DNA from: Paenibacillus hemerocallicola
Lineage (GTDB): Bacteria; Bacillota; Bacilli; Paenibacillales; NBRC-103111
Reading direction: 5' to 3'
NCBI RefSeq assembly: GCF_006265175.1
Contig: NZ_VDCQ01000048.1
Span: 1-64,000 of the forward strand
Length of the DNA stretch: 64,000 nt
Position numbers and translations under genes: made by a program. Below are positions 49,739 through 59,121 of this stretch, piece by piece. The notes below the pieces were generated by a model, which was not told where the DNA came from, did not search any database, and saw only the letters and a program-made list of their open reading frames with translations. Every line of letters starts with the position of its first letter. The stretch's first letter is position 1.

Positions 49739-51214
49739 ATGAAACGTATTGTTTTCGCCGGCTTGTTCCGAAGAATAAAAGCGATCTCCGCCACATTGGC
49801 GCTGCTCGGACTGTTGTCGGTTCCGGCGGGTTACGCCTTCTCGGCGCCGGCCGAGACGCCCGAGCAGGTTAAGGAAGTGCAAGAAATACTAAACAGGGTG
49901 CATATCGGCGGAGCACCCAAGTCGCCATCCGACTCGGATACGATCGACGACATGATCAAATCGCTGGACGATCCGTATACGGATTACTTCGACGAAGAGG
50001 AATGGACGAGCTTTCAAAATTCGTTGGACTTGAACTACGCGGGCATTGGGATGAGGCTCGGCCAGGACGAGAACGGCTTTATCGCCGTGGAGGTATTCCG
50101 AGGCTCTCCGGCCGAGGCGGCGGGCTTGCAGCGCGGGGACTACATCGTCGCGATCGGGGACAAGACTACCGCGGACATGAAGATCGAGCAGGTGACCGGA
50201 CTTATTCGCGGTGCCGAGGACACGGAAATCGCGATCAAGGTCAAGCGGGGAGATACGGAGATCGATGTGCTGCCTCGGCGCGGACAAATTCATTTGCCTG
50301 TCGTGAGCGGGGGGATGATGGAAAGCGGAATCGGCTATATCAGTATCGACAGCTTCTCCGACGATGCGGACGAAAGGTTCGCGGCGATTTTGAATGTGTT
50401 GAAAACCGGCGGCGCCAAAGGTCTTGTAGTCGATTTGCGGGACAATCCCGGCGGCATTCTGGAGACGGCCCAGCATATAGCCGAGCAGTTTATTCCGGAA
50501 GGCATTCTCATTCATACGCGAGACAAGAACGGGTCCGACAGGCCGGTGTTGATCCAGAACGGTCGTACCGTGACTTTCCCGGTCGTCCTTCTGGTCAATG
50601 AAAACAGCGCCAGCGCTTCCGAAGTGTTGACCGCCGCGCTGCAGGACTATGCCAAGGCGATCGCGGTAGGCGCGAAAACGTACGGCAAAGGCAGCGTACA
50701 GGCTTTGTACGAGCTTAATTCCGGAGGCGTGCTGAAGGTTACGGTCGAGGAATATTTGTCGCCCAACAAACGCGAGGTGAACAAAGTGGGACTTATGCCC
50801 GATGTCCCGACGGAAGGCACCGTGCCGCAGCTGTTGATCGGCCTGCACAAGGCGGGAGCGGAGCAAATCCGCGTAGAGATGGAACGCCACTTGTACCGGG
50901 TGAACGGCTTCGAGTTTTACGATGCGGCCACTCCCGTGCTGTCCGTGGACGGCGCTCTGTATATGCCTGCGCGCGTGCTGGCCGCAGCGGTAGGCGTGCA
51001 GCTGGAATGGAACGACAGCGTACAAGGCGTCGTAATCGGCAAGGATTCCTCGGCGGCGACCTTCGACTCCGCATCAGGCTTCCTCATCGAGGGCGGCACC
51101 GGATTTATCGAGCTGAGCCGCTTCAAGGAACGTTTTCCGCAGACGGAATGGACCTCCGAGCCGGGGAAAACGGTATTGACGGTGAAAGGAACAGGAACGG
51201 CATGGGGAAAATAA
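49739..51214 (+). CDS. S41-family C-terminal processing peptidase with PDZ domain
   Basis: The 491-residue protein has a signal peptide/anchor (ISATLALLGLLSVPAGYAFS), a PDZ domain (about 95-185: YAGIGMRLGQ, RGSPAEAAGLQRGDYIVAIG) and an S41 protease core with the SASAS serine in LVNENSASASEVL (about 290) and the general-base Lys in TYGKGSVQ. The last 100 residues resemble a copper-amine-oxidase N-terminal (stalk) domain (TPVLSVDGALYMPARVLAAA). It is a CtpA/CtpB-like extracytoplasmic protease. It lies between mutS and mutL and overlaps the mutL start by 13 bases. Confidence 0.9.
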   Translation: MKRIVFAGLFRRIKAISATLALLGLLSVPAGYAFSAPAETPEQVKEVQEILNRVHIGGAPKSPSDSDTIDDMIKSLDDPYTDYFDEEEWTSFQNSLDLNYAGIGMRLGQDENGFIAVEVFRGSPAEAAGLQRGDYIVAIGDKTTADMKIEQVTGLIRGAEDTEIAIKVKRGDTEIDVLPRRGQIHLPVVSGGMMESGIGYISIDSFSDDADERFAAILNVLKTGGAKGLVVDLRDNPGGILETAQHIAEQFIPEGILIHTRDKNGSDRPVLIQNGRTVTFPVVLLVNENSASASEVLTAALQDYAKAIAVGAKTYGKGSVQALYELNSGGVLKVTVEEYLSPNKREVNKVGLMPDVPTEGTVPQLLIGLHKAGAEQIRVEMERHLYRVNGFEFYDAATPVLSVDGALYMPARVLAAAVGVQLEWNDSVQGVVIGKDSSAATFDSASGFLIEGGTGFIELSRFKERFPQTEWTSEPGKTVLTVKGTGTAWGK

Positions 51215-53298
51215 AAGTGCTCGATGAGCATGTGGCGAACCAGATCGCCGCAGGCGAAGTGATCGAACGCCCTTCGTCCGTCGTGAAGGAGCTGGTGGAA
51301 AACTCGCTCGACGCCGGCAGCACGAAAATCGACGTGACGGTGGAAGAGGGCGGGTTGCAGCTGATCCGCGTATCCGACAACGGCTCCGGCATCGAGACGG
51401 AGGACTGCGAGGTCGCCTTCTTCCGTCATGCGACGAGCAAAATCGGCAGCGGCAAAGATTTGTTCCAAATCCGTACGCTCGGCTTCCGCGGGGAAGCTCT
51501 TCCGAGCATCGCGGCCGTAGCCAAAGTCGACTGCGTATCCTCGCCGTCGACTGACGGTCTCGGCCGCCGGCTCGTCATCGAAGGCGGTTCGGTAAAGTCG
51601 TTTACGGAGACGGCCTCCTCGCGCGGGACGGACATGACGGTCAAGGAGCTTTTCTACAACACCCCCGCACGCTTGAAATATATGAAGACGATCCAGACCG
51701 AGCTCGGCCATATATCCGACTATATATACCGGCTGGCGATGGCTCATCCGAACGTGGCCTTCAGCCTGAAGCACAACGGCAACGCTTTGCTGCAAACGCT
51801 CGGCAACGGAGACCTGGTCCAGGTGATCGCCGCCGTCTACGGGACGGCGGTCGCCAAGACGATGCTTCCGGTACGCGCGGAGAACGCCGATTATTCGTTG
51901 TCCGGCTTCATCTCCCGCCCGGATATGACCCGCTCCAACCGTCAGGCGCTTACGATGGTCATGAACGGGAGAACGATCCGCAATTACGCGGTATCGAACG
52001 CGATTTTAAATGCTTATCATACACTGCTGCCGATTAACCGGTACCCGGTAGTCGCGCTGCATGTCGGCATGGACCCGGCGCTTGTCGATGTCAATGTCCA
52101 CCCGGCGAAGCTGGAAGTACGATTCAGCAAGGAGCTGGAGTTGGTCCGCTTCGTCGAGGAGGAGCTGCGCGGCGTCCTGCGCGGAGAGGTGCTCATCCCG
52201 CAGGTGGGGAAACCGACGCCGAAGTCGGCGGTCGTGCAGGAGCGGATGGAGCTGTACCGGACAGCGGCGCCGGAGCCTGCCGATTTGGATGATACATACC
52301 GCAATGCGCCGCTGCCCGAACCTCCGGCAGCCGGTGAGCCGGAGCAGCCTTCTGCTGCGGACCCATCGGCGCCAAACGCGATTACGGATTCTTCGACTGT
52401 TCGTGCAGAAACAGACGGAAACGTCATTTCGGAAATCGCCGCAACGGCAAATCCGTACATAAACGAGTCGAAACCGGATTCGAAGCCATCGTCATCGCAA
52501 GCCGCAAATGGGGAGCCGGATCGGCGCTCGGACGCTGCGGTACGGTCCGAATCGAACGCCTTGCCGTCTTATCGCAACGCTTCCTCCTCGCAGTCGCCAT
52601 CCCGGACATCGGGATCATACGCCGGTCAATCGGAGCCGAAGGGCGGAATGCCGTTCGACCGGATCGCGGGTATGGACCGGAATCCGGACCGGTCGGAGAA
52701 ACCGGCGGCGCCGAAATTTCCGCAGCTCGATCCGATCGGGCAAATGCACGGTACTTATATCGTGGCGCAGAGCGAGGACGGACTGTTCCTGATCGACCAG
52801 CATGCGGCGCACGAACGGATCAATTACGAGCATTATTACAAGAAATTCGGCCGCCCGGCGGAAGCGAGCCAACAGCTGCTCGTGCCGATTACGCTGGAAT
52901 TCACTTCGGCCGAAGCGGAGACGCTGCGCGGCAAGCTGCAGCTGCTCGAGCAGGTCGGCGTCGATCTGGAGCCGTTCGGAGGCGGGGCGTTTCTCGTTCG
53001 CGGACTGCCGCACTGGTTTCCGGCCGGAGAAGAAAAGGCGCTCGTGGAGGAAATGACCGACTGGCTGCTGTCCGAGAAGAAATCGATCGATTTGACGAAG
53101 CTGCGGGAGAAAGCGGCGATTATGTGCTCCTGCAAAGCTTCGATCAAGGCGAACCAGCATTTGAGCAAGGCGGAGATCGAGTCGCTGCTCGACCGGCTGG
53201 CCGCCTGTCGCAATCCGTATACGTGTCCGCACGGCAGACCGATCGTAGTCAGCTTCTCGACGTACGAGCTGGAAAAAATGTTCAAGCGGGTGATGTGA
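51202..53298 (+). CDS. mutL: DNA mismatch repair endonuclease MutL
   Basis: The ATG at 51202 (AGGAACGG upstream) lies inside the end of the S41 gene. The 698-residue protein has the GHKL ATPase (VVKELVENSLDAG, RVSDNGSGI, LGFRGEALPSI), a long Ser/Pro-rich variable linker (about 370-510) and the C-terminal endonuclease domain with DQHAAHERINYE (about 531), CSCKASIK and CPHGRP, the metal-binding set. Hence it is a nicking MutL as in organisms without MutH. It overlaps the methyltransferase start by one base (TGATG). Confidence 0.97.
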   Translation: MGKIKVLDEHVANQIAAGEVIERPSSVVKELVENSLDAGSTKIDVTVEEGGLQLIRVSDNGSGIETEDCEVAFFRHATSKIGSGKDLFQIRTLGFRGEALPSIAAVAKVDCVSSPSTDGLGRRLVIEGGSVKSFTETASSRGTDMTVKELFYNTPARLKYMKTIQTELGHISDYIYRLAMAHPNVAFSLKHNGNALLQTLGNGDLVQVIAAVYGTAVAKTMLPVRAENADYSLSGFISRPDMTRSNRQALTMVMNGRTIRNYAVSNAILNAYHTLLPINRYPVVALHVGMDPALVDVNVHPAKLEVRFSKELELVRFVEEELRGVLRGEVLIPQVGKPTPKSAVVQERMELYRTAAPEPADLDDTYRNAPLPEPPAAGEPEQPSAADPSAPNAITDSSTVRAETDGNVISEIAATANPYINESKPDSKPSSSQAANGEPDRRSDAAVRSESNALPSYRNASSSQSPSRTSGSYAGQSEPKGGMPFDRIAGMDRNPDRSEKPAAPKFPQLDPIGQMHGTYIVAQSEDGLFLIDQHAAHERINYEHYYKKFGRPAEASQQLLVPITLEFTSAEAETLRGKLQLLEQVGVDLEPFGGGAFLVRGLPHWFPAGEEKALVEEMTDWLLSEKKSIDLTKLREKAAIMCSCKASIKANQHLSKAEIESLLDRLAACRNPYTCPHGRPIVVSFSTYELEKMFKRVM

Positions 53299-54071
53299 TG
53301 CTGGTGACGACCTCTTATTCCCCATCGCGCGAAGCGGAGGAGAAGGCCAAACGGTTTGCCGAGGAGCTGAACGTCCGCTATGTGTCGCGCGGGACGGCAT
53401 CCGTGCGCAGACTCGGGGAGCGGTATCGCGACAAGCGCTTCCTGCTCGTCACGGAGCGGGAGCTGCACTATTACGGGGGCGGAGAAACGCCGCTGTTTTT
53501 CCACCCTTCGCTTTCCCTCGTCCGGGTGAAGCGTCTCCTGAACGGCGAACCGGACGGTTTGATCGAAATATCCGGCGCAGTGCCGGGAGACGTCGTGCTG
53601 GATTGCACCGCAGGCTTGGGCTCGGACTCGATCGTATTTTCCTATGCGGTCGGAGAGACGGGAGAAGTTACCGCGATGGAAAGCGAGGCGGCGCTCTACA
53701 CGATCGTGCGGGAAGGTCTGCAGGCGTACGAGACGCACTTGGAGACGTTCAATGCCGCTATGCGCCGCGTACGGATGAAGCTTGGCCCTCATATGGACGA
53801 ACTGCGAGCGCGAGCGGACAAAAGCGTCGACATCGTCTACTTCGATCCGATGTTCCGCGACCCCGTAGAGGAATCGAGCGCGATCGGGCCGCTGCGGCAA
53901 GTGGCGAACCACGCTCCGTTATCCGTGGAAGCGATTCGTGAAGCCGTCCGCGTCGCCCGCAAATGCGTCGTCCTCAAGGAGCACCGGGACAGCGGAGAAT
54001 TCGAGCGGCTGGGCTTCGGCCAGCCTGCGCGCACACGAACGAAAATCGCATATGGAGTGATACATCCTTGA
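53298..54071 (+). CDS. Class I SAM-dependent methyltransferase (RsmJ-like)
   Basis: The ATG at 53298 shares a base with the mutL stop. The 257-residue protein has motif I VLDCTAGLGSDSIVFS (about 100), the acidic motif VTAMESEAALYTIV and the motif IV VDIVYFDPMFRDPVEE, which resembles the DPMFP of RsmJ-type 16S rRNA guanine methyltransferases. The N-terminal 90 residues are family-specific (SREAEEKAKRFAEEL, LLVTERELHYYGG). The substrate is likely nucleic acid but unproven. It is translationally coupled with miaA downstream. Confidence 0.85.
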   Translation: MLVTTSYSPSREAEEKAKRFAEELNVRYVSRGTASVRRLGERYRDKRFLLVTERELHYYGGGETPLFFHPSLSLVRVKRLLNGEPDGLIEISGAVPGDVVLDCTAGLGSDSIVFSYAVGETGEVTAMESEAALYTIVREGLQAYETHLETFNAAMRRVRMKLGPHMDELRARADKSVDIVYFDPMFRDPVEESSAIGPLRQVANHAPLSVEAIREAVRVARKCVVLKEHRDSGEFERLGFGQPARTRTKIAYGVIHP

Positions 54072-55027
54072 CCGCAACGGAAACAAAGCCGCGTCTTCTC
54101 GTTCTGGTAGGACCGACGGCGGTAGGCAAAACGAAGCTGAGCCTGGAGACGGCCGTTCGATTCGGCTGCGAAGTGATCTCGGGGGATTCGATGCAAGTTT
54201 ACCGGGGCATGGATATCGGTACGGCGAAGGCAACCCCGCAAGAACAGGCGATCGTGCCGCACCATATGATCGACATTCACGATCCGGATTACCCTTTCTC
54301 GGCAGCCGAGTTTCAGGAAAGGGCGGGTGTCCTGATCCGGGACATACAAGGTCGCGGCAAGCTGCCTTTTATAGTCGGCGGTACCGGATTGTACATCGAG
54401 TCGGTATGCTACGGTTTTCAATTCGGGGAAGGCGGTTCTGACGAGACGTACCGGCGGGAGCTGAACGATTTCGCCGACCGCCATGGCGAAGAAGCGATGC
54501 ATGACTTGCTGAAAGAGATCGATCCCGCTTCGGCGGAGCGCATCCATGCGAATGACCGGAGACGGACGATCCGCGCGCTCGAAGTGTTCAAGGCGACGGG
54601 AATGACGATGTCCGAGCATTTGGCGGGACAAAAAAAGGAGTCCCCTTACGAACTCTGTATGGTCGGATTGACGATGGACCGCGAGCTTTTATATAAACGT
54701 ATCGAAGCGCGGATCGATCTGATGCTCGAAGAAGGTCTTGTCCGTGAAGTGGAAGGGCTTCTCGAACGCGGATTTTCGACCGATCTCGTATCGATGCAAG
54801 GACTCGGCTACAAGGAGATTGCCGGCTTCCTGAAGGGAGATTACGATCTCCCGTTCGCCGTCGAGCTGTTGAAACGGAATACGAGGCGGTTCGCCAAGCG
54901 TCAGCTTTCGTGGTTCCGGCGCATGAAGGATATCCGTTGGATCGACGTTACGGAACCAAATTTTTCTGCGCATTTGCAAACATTTCATGATATACTAGCA
55001 GGAAAGTTTCCCCCTGATCCAGAATAA
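54068..55027 (+). CDS. miaA: tRNA dimethylallyltransferase MiaA
   Basis: The start is TTG at 54068, overlapping the previous stop (TTGA). The 319-residue protein has the P-loop LVLVGPTAVGKTKLS (about 12-25), the substrate motifs ISGDSMQVYRGMDIGTAK and HHMIDIHDPDYPFSAAEFQE, FIVGGTGLYIESV, RRTIRALEVFKATG and the C-terminal QLSWFRRMKDIRW. It adds an isopentenyl group to A37 of tRNAs reading UNN codons. Gene order with mutL and hfq is conserved. Confidence 0.97.
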   Translation: MTATETKPRLLVLVGPTAVGKTKLSLETAVRFGCEVISGDSMQVYRGMDIGTAKATPQEQAIVPHHMIDIHDPDYPFSAAEFQERAGVLIRDIQGRGKLPFIVGGTGLYIESVCYGFQFGEGGSDETYRRELNDFADRHGEEAMHDLLKEIDPASAERIHANDRRRTIRALEVFKATGMTMSEHLAGQKKESPYELCMVGLTMDRELLYKRIEARIDLMLEEGLVREVEGLLERGFSTDLVSMQGLGYKEIAGFLKGDYDLPFAVELLKRNTRRFAKRQLSWFRRMKDIRWIDVTEPNFSAHLQTFHDILAGKFPPDPE

Positions 55028-55097
55028 TAATGGGGAGTAAATGGATGACAATTCCGGCAAATGGCCGTGGAAATCACTATATTAGGGGGTACATTTG

Positions 55098-55340
55098 ATG
55101 AACAAGTCGATCAACATTCAGGACACCTTTTTGAACCAGCTGCGCAAGGAAAGCATTGCGGTTACCGTCTATTTGACCAACGGTTTCCAAATCCGCGGCT
55201 ACATTAAAGCGTTCGACAACTTCACGATTATTATCGACAGCGACGGCCGCCAGCAAATGGTGTACAAGCATGCGATCTCCACCTTTACGCCGCAGCGTCC
55301 GGTATCGCTTATGCCGCAGGAGCCGGCCAACGAATCTTGA
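55098..55340 (+). CDS. hfq: RNA chaperone Hfq
   Basis: The ATG at 55098 has GGGGGT six bases upstream. The 80-residue protein has Sm1 ([40 protein letters not shown]) and Sm2 ([17 protein letters not shown]) motifs of the Sm-like hexameric ring. It lies directly after miaA, as in many bacteria. An imperfect GC-rich hairpin after the stop (about 55354-55378) may end its mRNA. Confidence 0.97.
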   Translation: MNKSINIQDTFLNQLRKESIAVTVYLTNGFQIRGYIKAFDNFTIIIDSDGRQQMVYKHAISTFTPQRPVSLMPQEPANES

Positions 55341-55429
55341 TCCGTTTTAACGTTTCCGCCAGGGATAGGAACGGCGGATGAAACTTTTTGGCCCCCGGCA
55401 ACGTTTAATACGTAGAAAGAAAGAAGCGG

Positions 55430-55453
55430 AGCAACCCATCAGGGTTGTTCTTT
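55430..55453 (+). terminator. Terminator between hfq and the PBP gene
   Basis: GCAACCC (55431-55437) pairs with GGGTTGT (55442-55448) around ATCA, followed by TCTTTTG. Confidence 0.7.
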
Positions 55454-55484
55454 TGCTTCAATCGGGTTAGGAGGGAGTCGGAAG

Positions 55485-58400
55485 ATGAGCGCATCAAGAA
55501 ACTCCAACGCCAATCAACCGAAGCAGCAAACGAAGCAACAGCCAAAGAAGAAAAAGAAGAAACGAATCAGCGCGCGCAAGCTGATCCTGTGGTTGCTCCT
55601 GACATGCGCGCTCGGCTTGTTCTGCGCCATGGCGGGCTACATGTTCATTATGCTGAACGGGGAGAAGCGGTTCCGGGAAAATATCGACAAGCTGGATATG
55701 CCGGAGGCGGCGGTCGTTTACGATGTGAACGGGAAAGAAGTTACCACGCTGGCCCGGGAAAACCGGGAGCTCGTCACGACGCAGGAAATACCGGCCCGGC
55801 TCAGTCAAGCGTTTATCGCGACCGAGGACAAACGGTTCAACGAGCACGGCGGCATCGACTTCTGGTCGATCGGACGTGCCTTGGTGAAAGATGTCGTAAA
55901 CCGCAGCGCGGTGGAGGGCGGCAGTACGATTACGCAGCAGCTGGCCAAAAACTTGTTCCTGAACGCCGACAAAACGGTGTTCCGCAAAGCGACGGAAGCT
56001 TCCATCGCGCTGGCGCTGGAAAACAATTTGAGCAAGGATAAAATATTGGAGCTGTACTTGAACCGCATTTATTTCGGCAATCGGGCGTACGGCGTCAAAG
56101 CGGCCGCCAAGAAATATTTCGGCAAATCGGATCTCGCCTCGCTCGAACTGTGGGAAGTCGCCACATTGGCGGCGATCCCGAAAGCGCCGGCCCATTATAA
56201 TCCAATCGATCATCCGGATCGTTCCAAAGAACGGCGGGGCGTCGTTCTGATGCTCATGCGCGACCAAGGCTACATCTCCGAGGCGGAGCGGGCTCAAGCC
56301 GCCGAGGTGGAGTATGCTTATACCCCGCCGACCGGCAATAACGATTACGCGACCTTTATCGATTACATGTTGAATGAAGCGGTCGAGAAATCGGGCAAAA
56401 CCGAAGACGAGCTGCTGCGAGGCGGCTACAGCATCTACACGACGATGGATCCGGTCGCCCAGAAAGCGATCGAGACGTCATACGCCAACGACAAGCTGTT
56501 TCAGAAGGACGGGCCGAAGCAGAAAATGCAGAGCTCGATGGTCATCTTGGATCATAGAACCGGCGGGATCGTCGGGATGATCGGAGGCAGAGGCTACAAG
56601 ACGAAAGACTTGAACAGGGCCGTCCGGCCGCGGGCTCCCGGTTCGTCGTTCAAGCCGATCGCGGCGTATGCTCCGGCCATGGAGCAGGACTTCAAGAAAT
56701 GGAACCCGTATACGATGCTGAAGGACGAGAAGATGTCGTTCGGCTCGTATTCCCCGAACAACTGGGATAACGTCTATCTCGGACAGATCAGCATGACGCA
56801 GGCTTTGCAAAAGTCGGCTAACGTAGCCAGCGTGTGGCTGCTGAACGAGATCGGGATTCAGAAGGGATTGGACTTCTCCAAGAAGCTCGGAATCGAGCTC
56901 GATAAAGATAAGGACAGAAATTTGGCCATCGCTTTGGGCGGCTTGACCAACGGCGTAACTCCGCTGCAAATGGCTACGGCGTACGGAGCTTTCGCCAACA
57001 ACGGGCAAATGCACGAGAGCCATTCCGTCGTCAAGATCGTCGACGCGGATAACGAAGAAGTATACGCGTTCAAGGCCGAGAAGCCGAAGCAAGTAATGAG
57101 CGCGAGAACGGCATGGTATATGACGGTCATGCTGAAAAACGCCGTCGATAACGGCACGGGCGCAAGCGCGAAAATGAACTTTCCGGTCGCCGGCAAAACG
57201 GGTACGACGCAGCTCGATTTGAAAGGACTTGAGAAGTTCAACCGCGACGTCTGGTTCGCCGGCTATACGCCGGAATGGACGGCGGCGATCTGGATGGGCT
57301 TCGATACGACCGATACGCAGCACTATGTCTCTAGCGGCAGCGCCGGGCCCGCGATCTTGTTCAAGGACGTCATGACGAAGGCGCTAGCGGGGCATAAGGT
57401 CACGCAGTTCCAAAAGCCGAAGGACGTTCAGGAATTGAGCGAGCCGCCGAAGTCGGTGACGGATTTGGCCGCAGTCTATGTTCCGGAGAAAGGAACCGTC
57501 CGGTTGACCTGGTCGCCGATCAAAGGCGACAATATCGTCTATAGGGTGTTCCGCAAAGGCTCGAAGGACAAAGACTTCATCGAGCTGCCGCGTACGACGA
57601 ACCCGACAGCCGACGATTTATCCGCTCCGGCCGGAGATAAATACGACTATTATGTGGTGCCGTACAATTCGGCAACGGATGCCGATGCGGAGAAGTCGAA
57701 TACGGTGTCCGTCGAAATACCGGCTGCGGGCGGGCCGACGGATCCGTTAAAGCCGGGCAATGGCAATGGCAACGGAAATAATAACGGGAACGGAAATAAT
57801 AACGGCAACAACGGAAACGGCCAAGGCGGTCAAGGACAAACGAATCCGGGGAATGGCAACGGAAATTCCAGCAACGGAAACGGAACGACGAAGCCTGGTT
57901 CGGGAACGGGCGGGAATGGTTCTGGCGGCACCGGTACGGGAACGGGAAGCGGAACGGGTAGCACTGGAAGTGGAACAGGAACCGGTAATGGAACGGGCAG
58001 CACTGGTAGCGGAACGGGCACGGGAAGCGGAACGGGCAGCACGGGAAGCGGAACGGGCACGGGAAGCGGAACGGGCACAGGAAGCGGAACCGGCAACACG
58101 GGAAGCGGAACGGGCACAGGAAGCGGAACCGGCAACACGGGAAGCGGAACGGGCACAGGAAGCGGAACGGGCAACACGGGAAGCGGAACGGGTACCGGAA
58201 GTGGAACGGGCAACACGGGAAGCGGAACGGGCGCGGGAAGCGGAACGGGAACGGGAAGCGGAACAGGCAGCACTGGGGGCGGAACGGGAACCGGGCACGG
58301 AACGGGTACCGGAAGTGGAACGGGCAACACGGGAAGCGGAACGGGAACGGGAAGCGGAACAGGCAGCACTGGGAGCGGAACGGGAACCGGGAGCGGAACA

Positions 58401-58511
58401 GGCAGTACAGGGACAGGAACGGGAATAGGCGGAACGGGGACCGGAACTGGTTCAGGTTCTGGAAGCGACACTTCACAGCGTAACGTACCCGGATCCCCGG
58501 TTACCCGCTGA
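55485..58511 (+). CDS. Class A penicillin-binding protein (PBP1A-like) with FN3 and Gly/Thr/Ser tail
   Basis: The 1008-residue protein has a basic cytoplasmic N-terminus ([12 protein letters not shown]), one membrane helix (about 35-58), a GT51 transglycosylase (about 75-250: [26 protein letters not shown]) and a transpeptidase (about 310-625) with SxxK in APGSSFKPI (about 387), SxN in KSANVAS and KTGTT (about 571). A fibronectin-III-like module follows (about 655-750), then a Gly/Asn stretch (758-800) and about 190 residues of G/T/S repeats ending [14 protein letters not shown]. It polymerises and crosslinks peptidoglycan at the outer membrane face. AGGAGGG precedes the start. Confidence 0.95.
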   Translation: MSASRNSNANQPKQQTKQQPKKKKKKRISARKLILWLLLTCALGLFCAMAGYMFIMLNGEKRFRENIDKLDMPEAAVVYDVNGKEVTTLARENRELVTTQEIPARLSQAFIATEDKRFNEHGGIDFWSIGRALVKDVVNRSAVEGGSTITQQLAKNLFLNADKTVFRKATEASIALALENNLSKDKILELYLNRIYFGNRAYGVKAAAKKYFGKSDLASLELWEVATLAAIPKAPAHYNPIDHPDRSKERRGVVLMLMRDQGYISEAERAQAAEVEYAYTPPTGNNDYATFIDYMLNEAVEKSGKTEDELLRGGYSIYTTMDPVAQKAIETSYANDKLFQKDGPKQKMQSSMVILDHRTGGIVGMIGGRGYKTKDLNRAVRPRAPGSSFKPIAAYAPAMEQDFKKWNPYTMLKDEKMSFGSYSPNNWDNVYLGQISMTQALQKSANVASVWLLNEIGIQKGLDFSKKLGIELDKDKDRNLAIALGGLTNGVTPLQMATAYGAFANNGQMHESHSVVKIVDADNEEVYAFKAEKPKQVMSARTAWYMTVMLKNAVDNGTGASAKMNFPVAGKTGTTQLDLKGLEKFNRDVWFAGYTPEWTAAIWMGFDTTDTQHYVSSGSAGPAILFKDVMTKALAGHKVTQFQKPKDVQELSEPPKSVTDLAAVYVPEKGTVRLTWSPIKGDNIVYRVFRKGSKDKDFIELPRTTNPTADDLSAPAGDKYDYYVVPYNSATDADAEKSNTVSVEIPAAGGPTDPLKPGNGNGNGNNNGNGNNNGNNGNGQGGQGQTNPGNGNGNSSNGNGTTKPGSGTGGNGSGGTGTGTGSGTGSTGSGTGTGNGTGSTGSGTGTGSGTGSTGSGTGTGSGTGTGSGTGNTGSGTGTGSGTGNTGSGTGTGSGTGNTGSGTGTGSGTGNTGSGTGAGSGTGTGSGTGSTGGGTGTGHGTGTGSGTGNTGSGTGTGSGTGSTGSGTGTGSGTGSTGTGTGIGGTGTGTGSGSGSDTSQRNVPGSPVTR
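57925..58440 (+). repeat. In-frame tandem repeats encoding the PBP tail
   Basis: About 515 bases are built from the units GGAAGCGGAACGGGCAC and GGAAGCGGAACGGGCAACAC with synonymous variants, giving repeated [11 protein letters not shown] and NTGSGTG; a 39-base super-unit recurs several times between 58050 and 58230. The repeats stay in frame. Length should vary between strains through slippage or recombination. Confidence 0.9.
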
Positions 58512-58536
58512 ACGGTTAATAACGGATAATCTCGCA

Positions 58537-58570
58537 AAAAAGAATCGGTCGCCCGACCGATTCTTTTTTG
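58537..58570 (+). terminator. Terminator of the PBP gene
   Basis: AAAAAAGAATCGGTCG and CGACCGATTCTTTTTT form a long, nearly perfect stem with a very short loop, ending in six T. Confidence 0.9.
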
Positions 58571-58652
58571 TGGTTGAGCGATTATAGTAGTCGATATAGT
58601 GTTTATAGAAACATGAAGGGAGTTGAAATTATATATCTTTACGCATATGTTA

Positions 58653-58680
58653 TTTACATATCTAATTAGATATGTAATAT
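58653..58680 (+). promoter_or_regulatory. Perfect 24-bp palindrome overlapping a promoter
   Basis: Bases 58654-58677 are a perfect palindrome with half-site TTACATATCTAA. It overlaps TTTACA (58653-58658) and TAATAT (58675-58680), spaced 16 bases, a good sigma-A-like promoter for the downstream gene set. The arrangement is that of a repressor operator covering both promoter elements. Confidence 0.65.
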
Positions 58681-58714
58681 TGATTTTATAAATATGCGCA
58701 TTGGGGTGACGGTC

Positions 58715-59107
58715 GTGGGCAGACTGAAAAAATATGCAAAAAAATCGAAGGAAGAGTACCATCAGTATCCGTGGAAGGTGGATTACGAGCTGTTCGCCTT
58801 ATTCGGCAAATATTGCGAGAGCTTGAATTTATCCGTAAACGAAGCCTTGTCCCTGCTCGTGAGCGACGAGATCGAATCGTACAGGGAACAGCTGTCGGAG
58901 GAAGAGCGGACGGGCATATTGGATGAATTCCGGATGAAGAAAGGAATGTTCCTCCGAGAAGGATTGCCTCCCGGCTGCATGCATCCGGCAATGACGCCGG
59001 AAGAAGCGCATCAGCGTGAAGCGGCTCCCGGGCCGCAAGACGGAAAAACGCGTCGCGGAGGGCCGAGGGGCGTGCGGCCGCATCGCCCGATTCCCGACAA
59101 CGAATAG
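58715..59107 (+). CDS. Small protein of unknown function preceding the ABC exporter
   Basis: The GTG at 58715 has GGGGTGA five bases upstream; ATG 58694 is possible but has no ribosome site. The product (130 residues) has a basic start (GRLKKYAKKSKEEYHQYPWK), a helical middle (VDYELFALFGKYCESLNLSV, NEALSLLVSDEIESYREQLS) and a Pro/Arg-rich disordered tail. NEALSLLVSDEI recalls the second helix of ribbon-helix-helix proteins, but no domain can be assigned firmly. It starts 38 bases after the palindrome and ends 14 bases before the ABC gene, so it is the first gene of that operon and may be its regulator. Confidence 0.65.
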   Translation: MGRLKKYAKKSKEEYHQYPWKVDYELFALFGKYCESLNLSVNEALSLLVSDEIESYREQLSEEERTGILDEFRMKKGMFLREGLPPGCMHPAMTPEEAHQREAAPGPQDGKTRRGGPRGVRPHRPIPDNE

Positions 59108-59121
59108 GAGAGTGAAACGTT

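Noticed and set aside
57925-58440. CRISPR array
   Set aside because: The repeats are contiguous, coding and without unique spacers; no cas genes are nearby.
57577-58762. Long open frames on both strands over the PBP tail (Pro/Val-, Arg/Ala- or Phe/Arg-rich)
   Set aside because: They arise because the tandem repeat is open in all frames; only the PBP frame continues a recognised protein.
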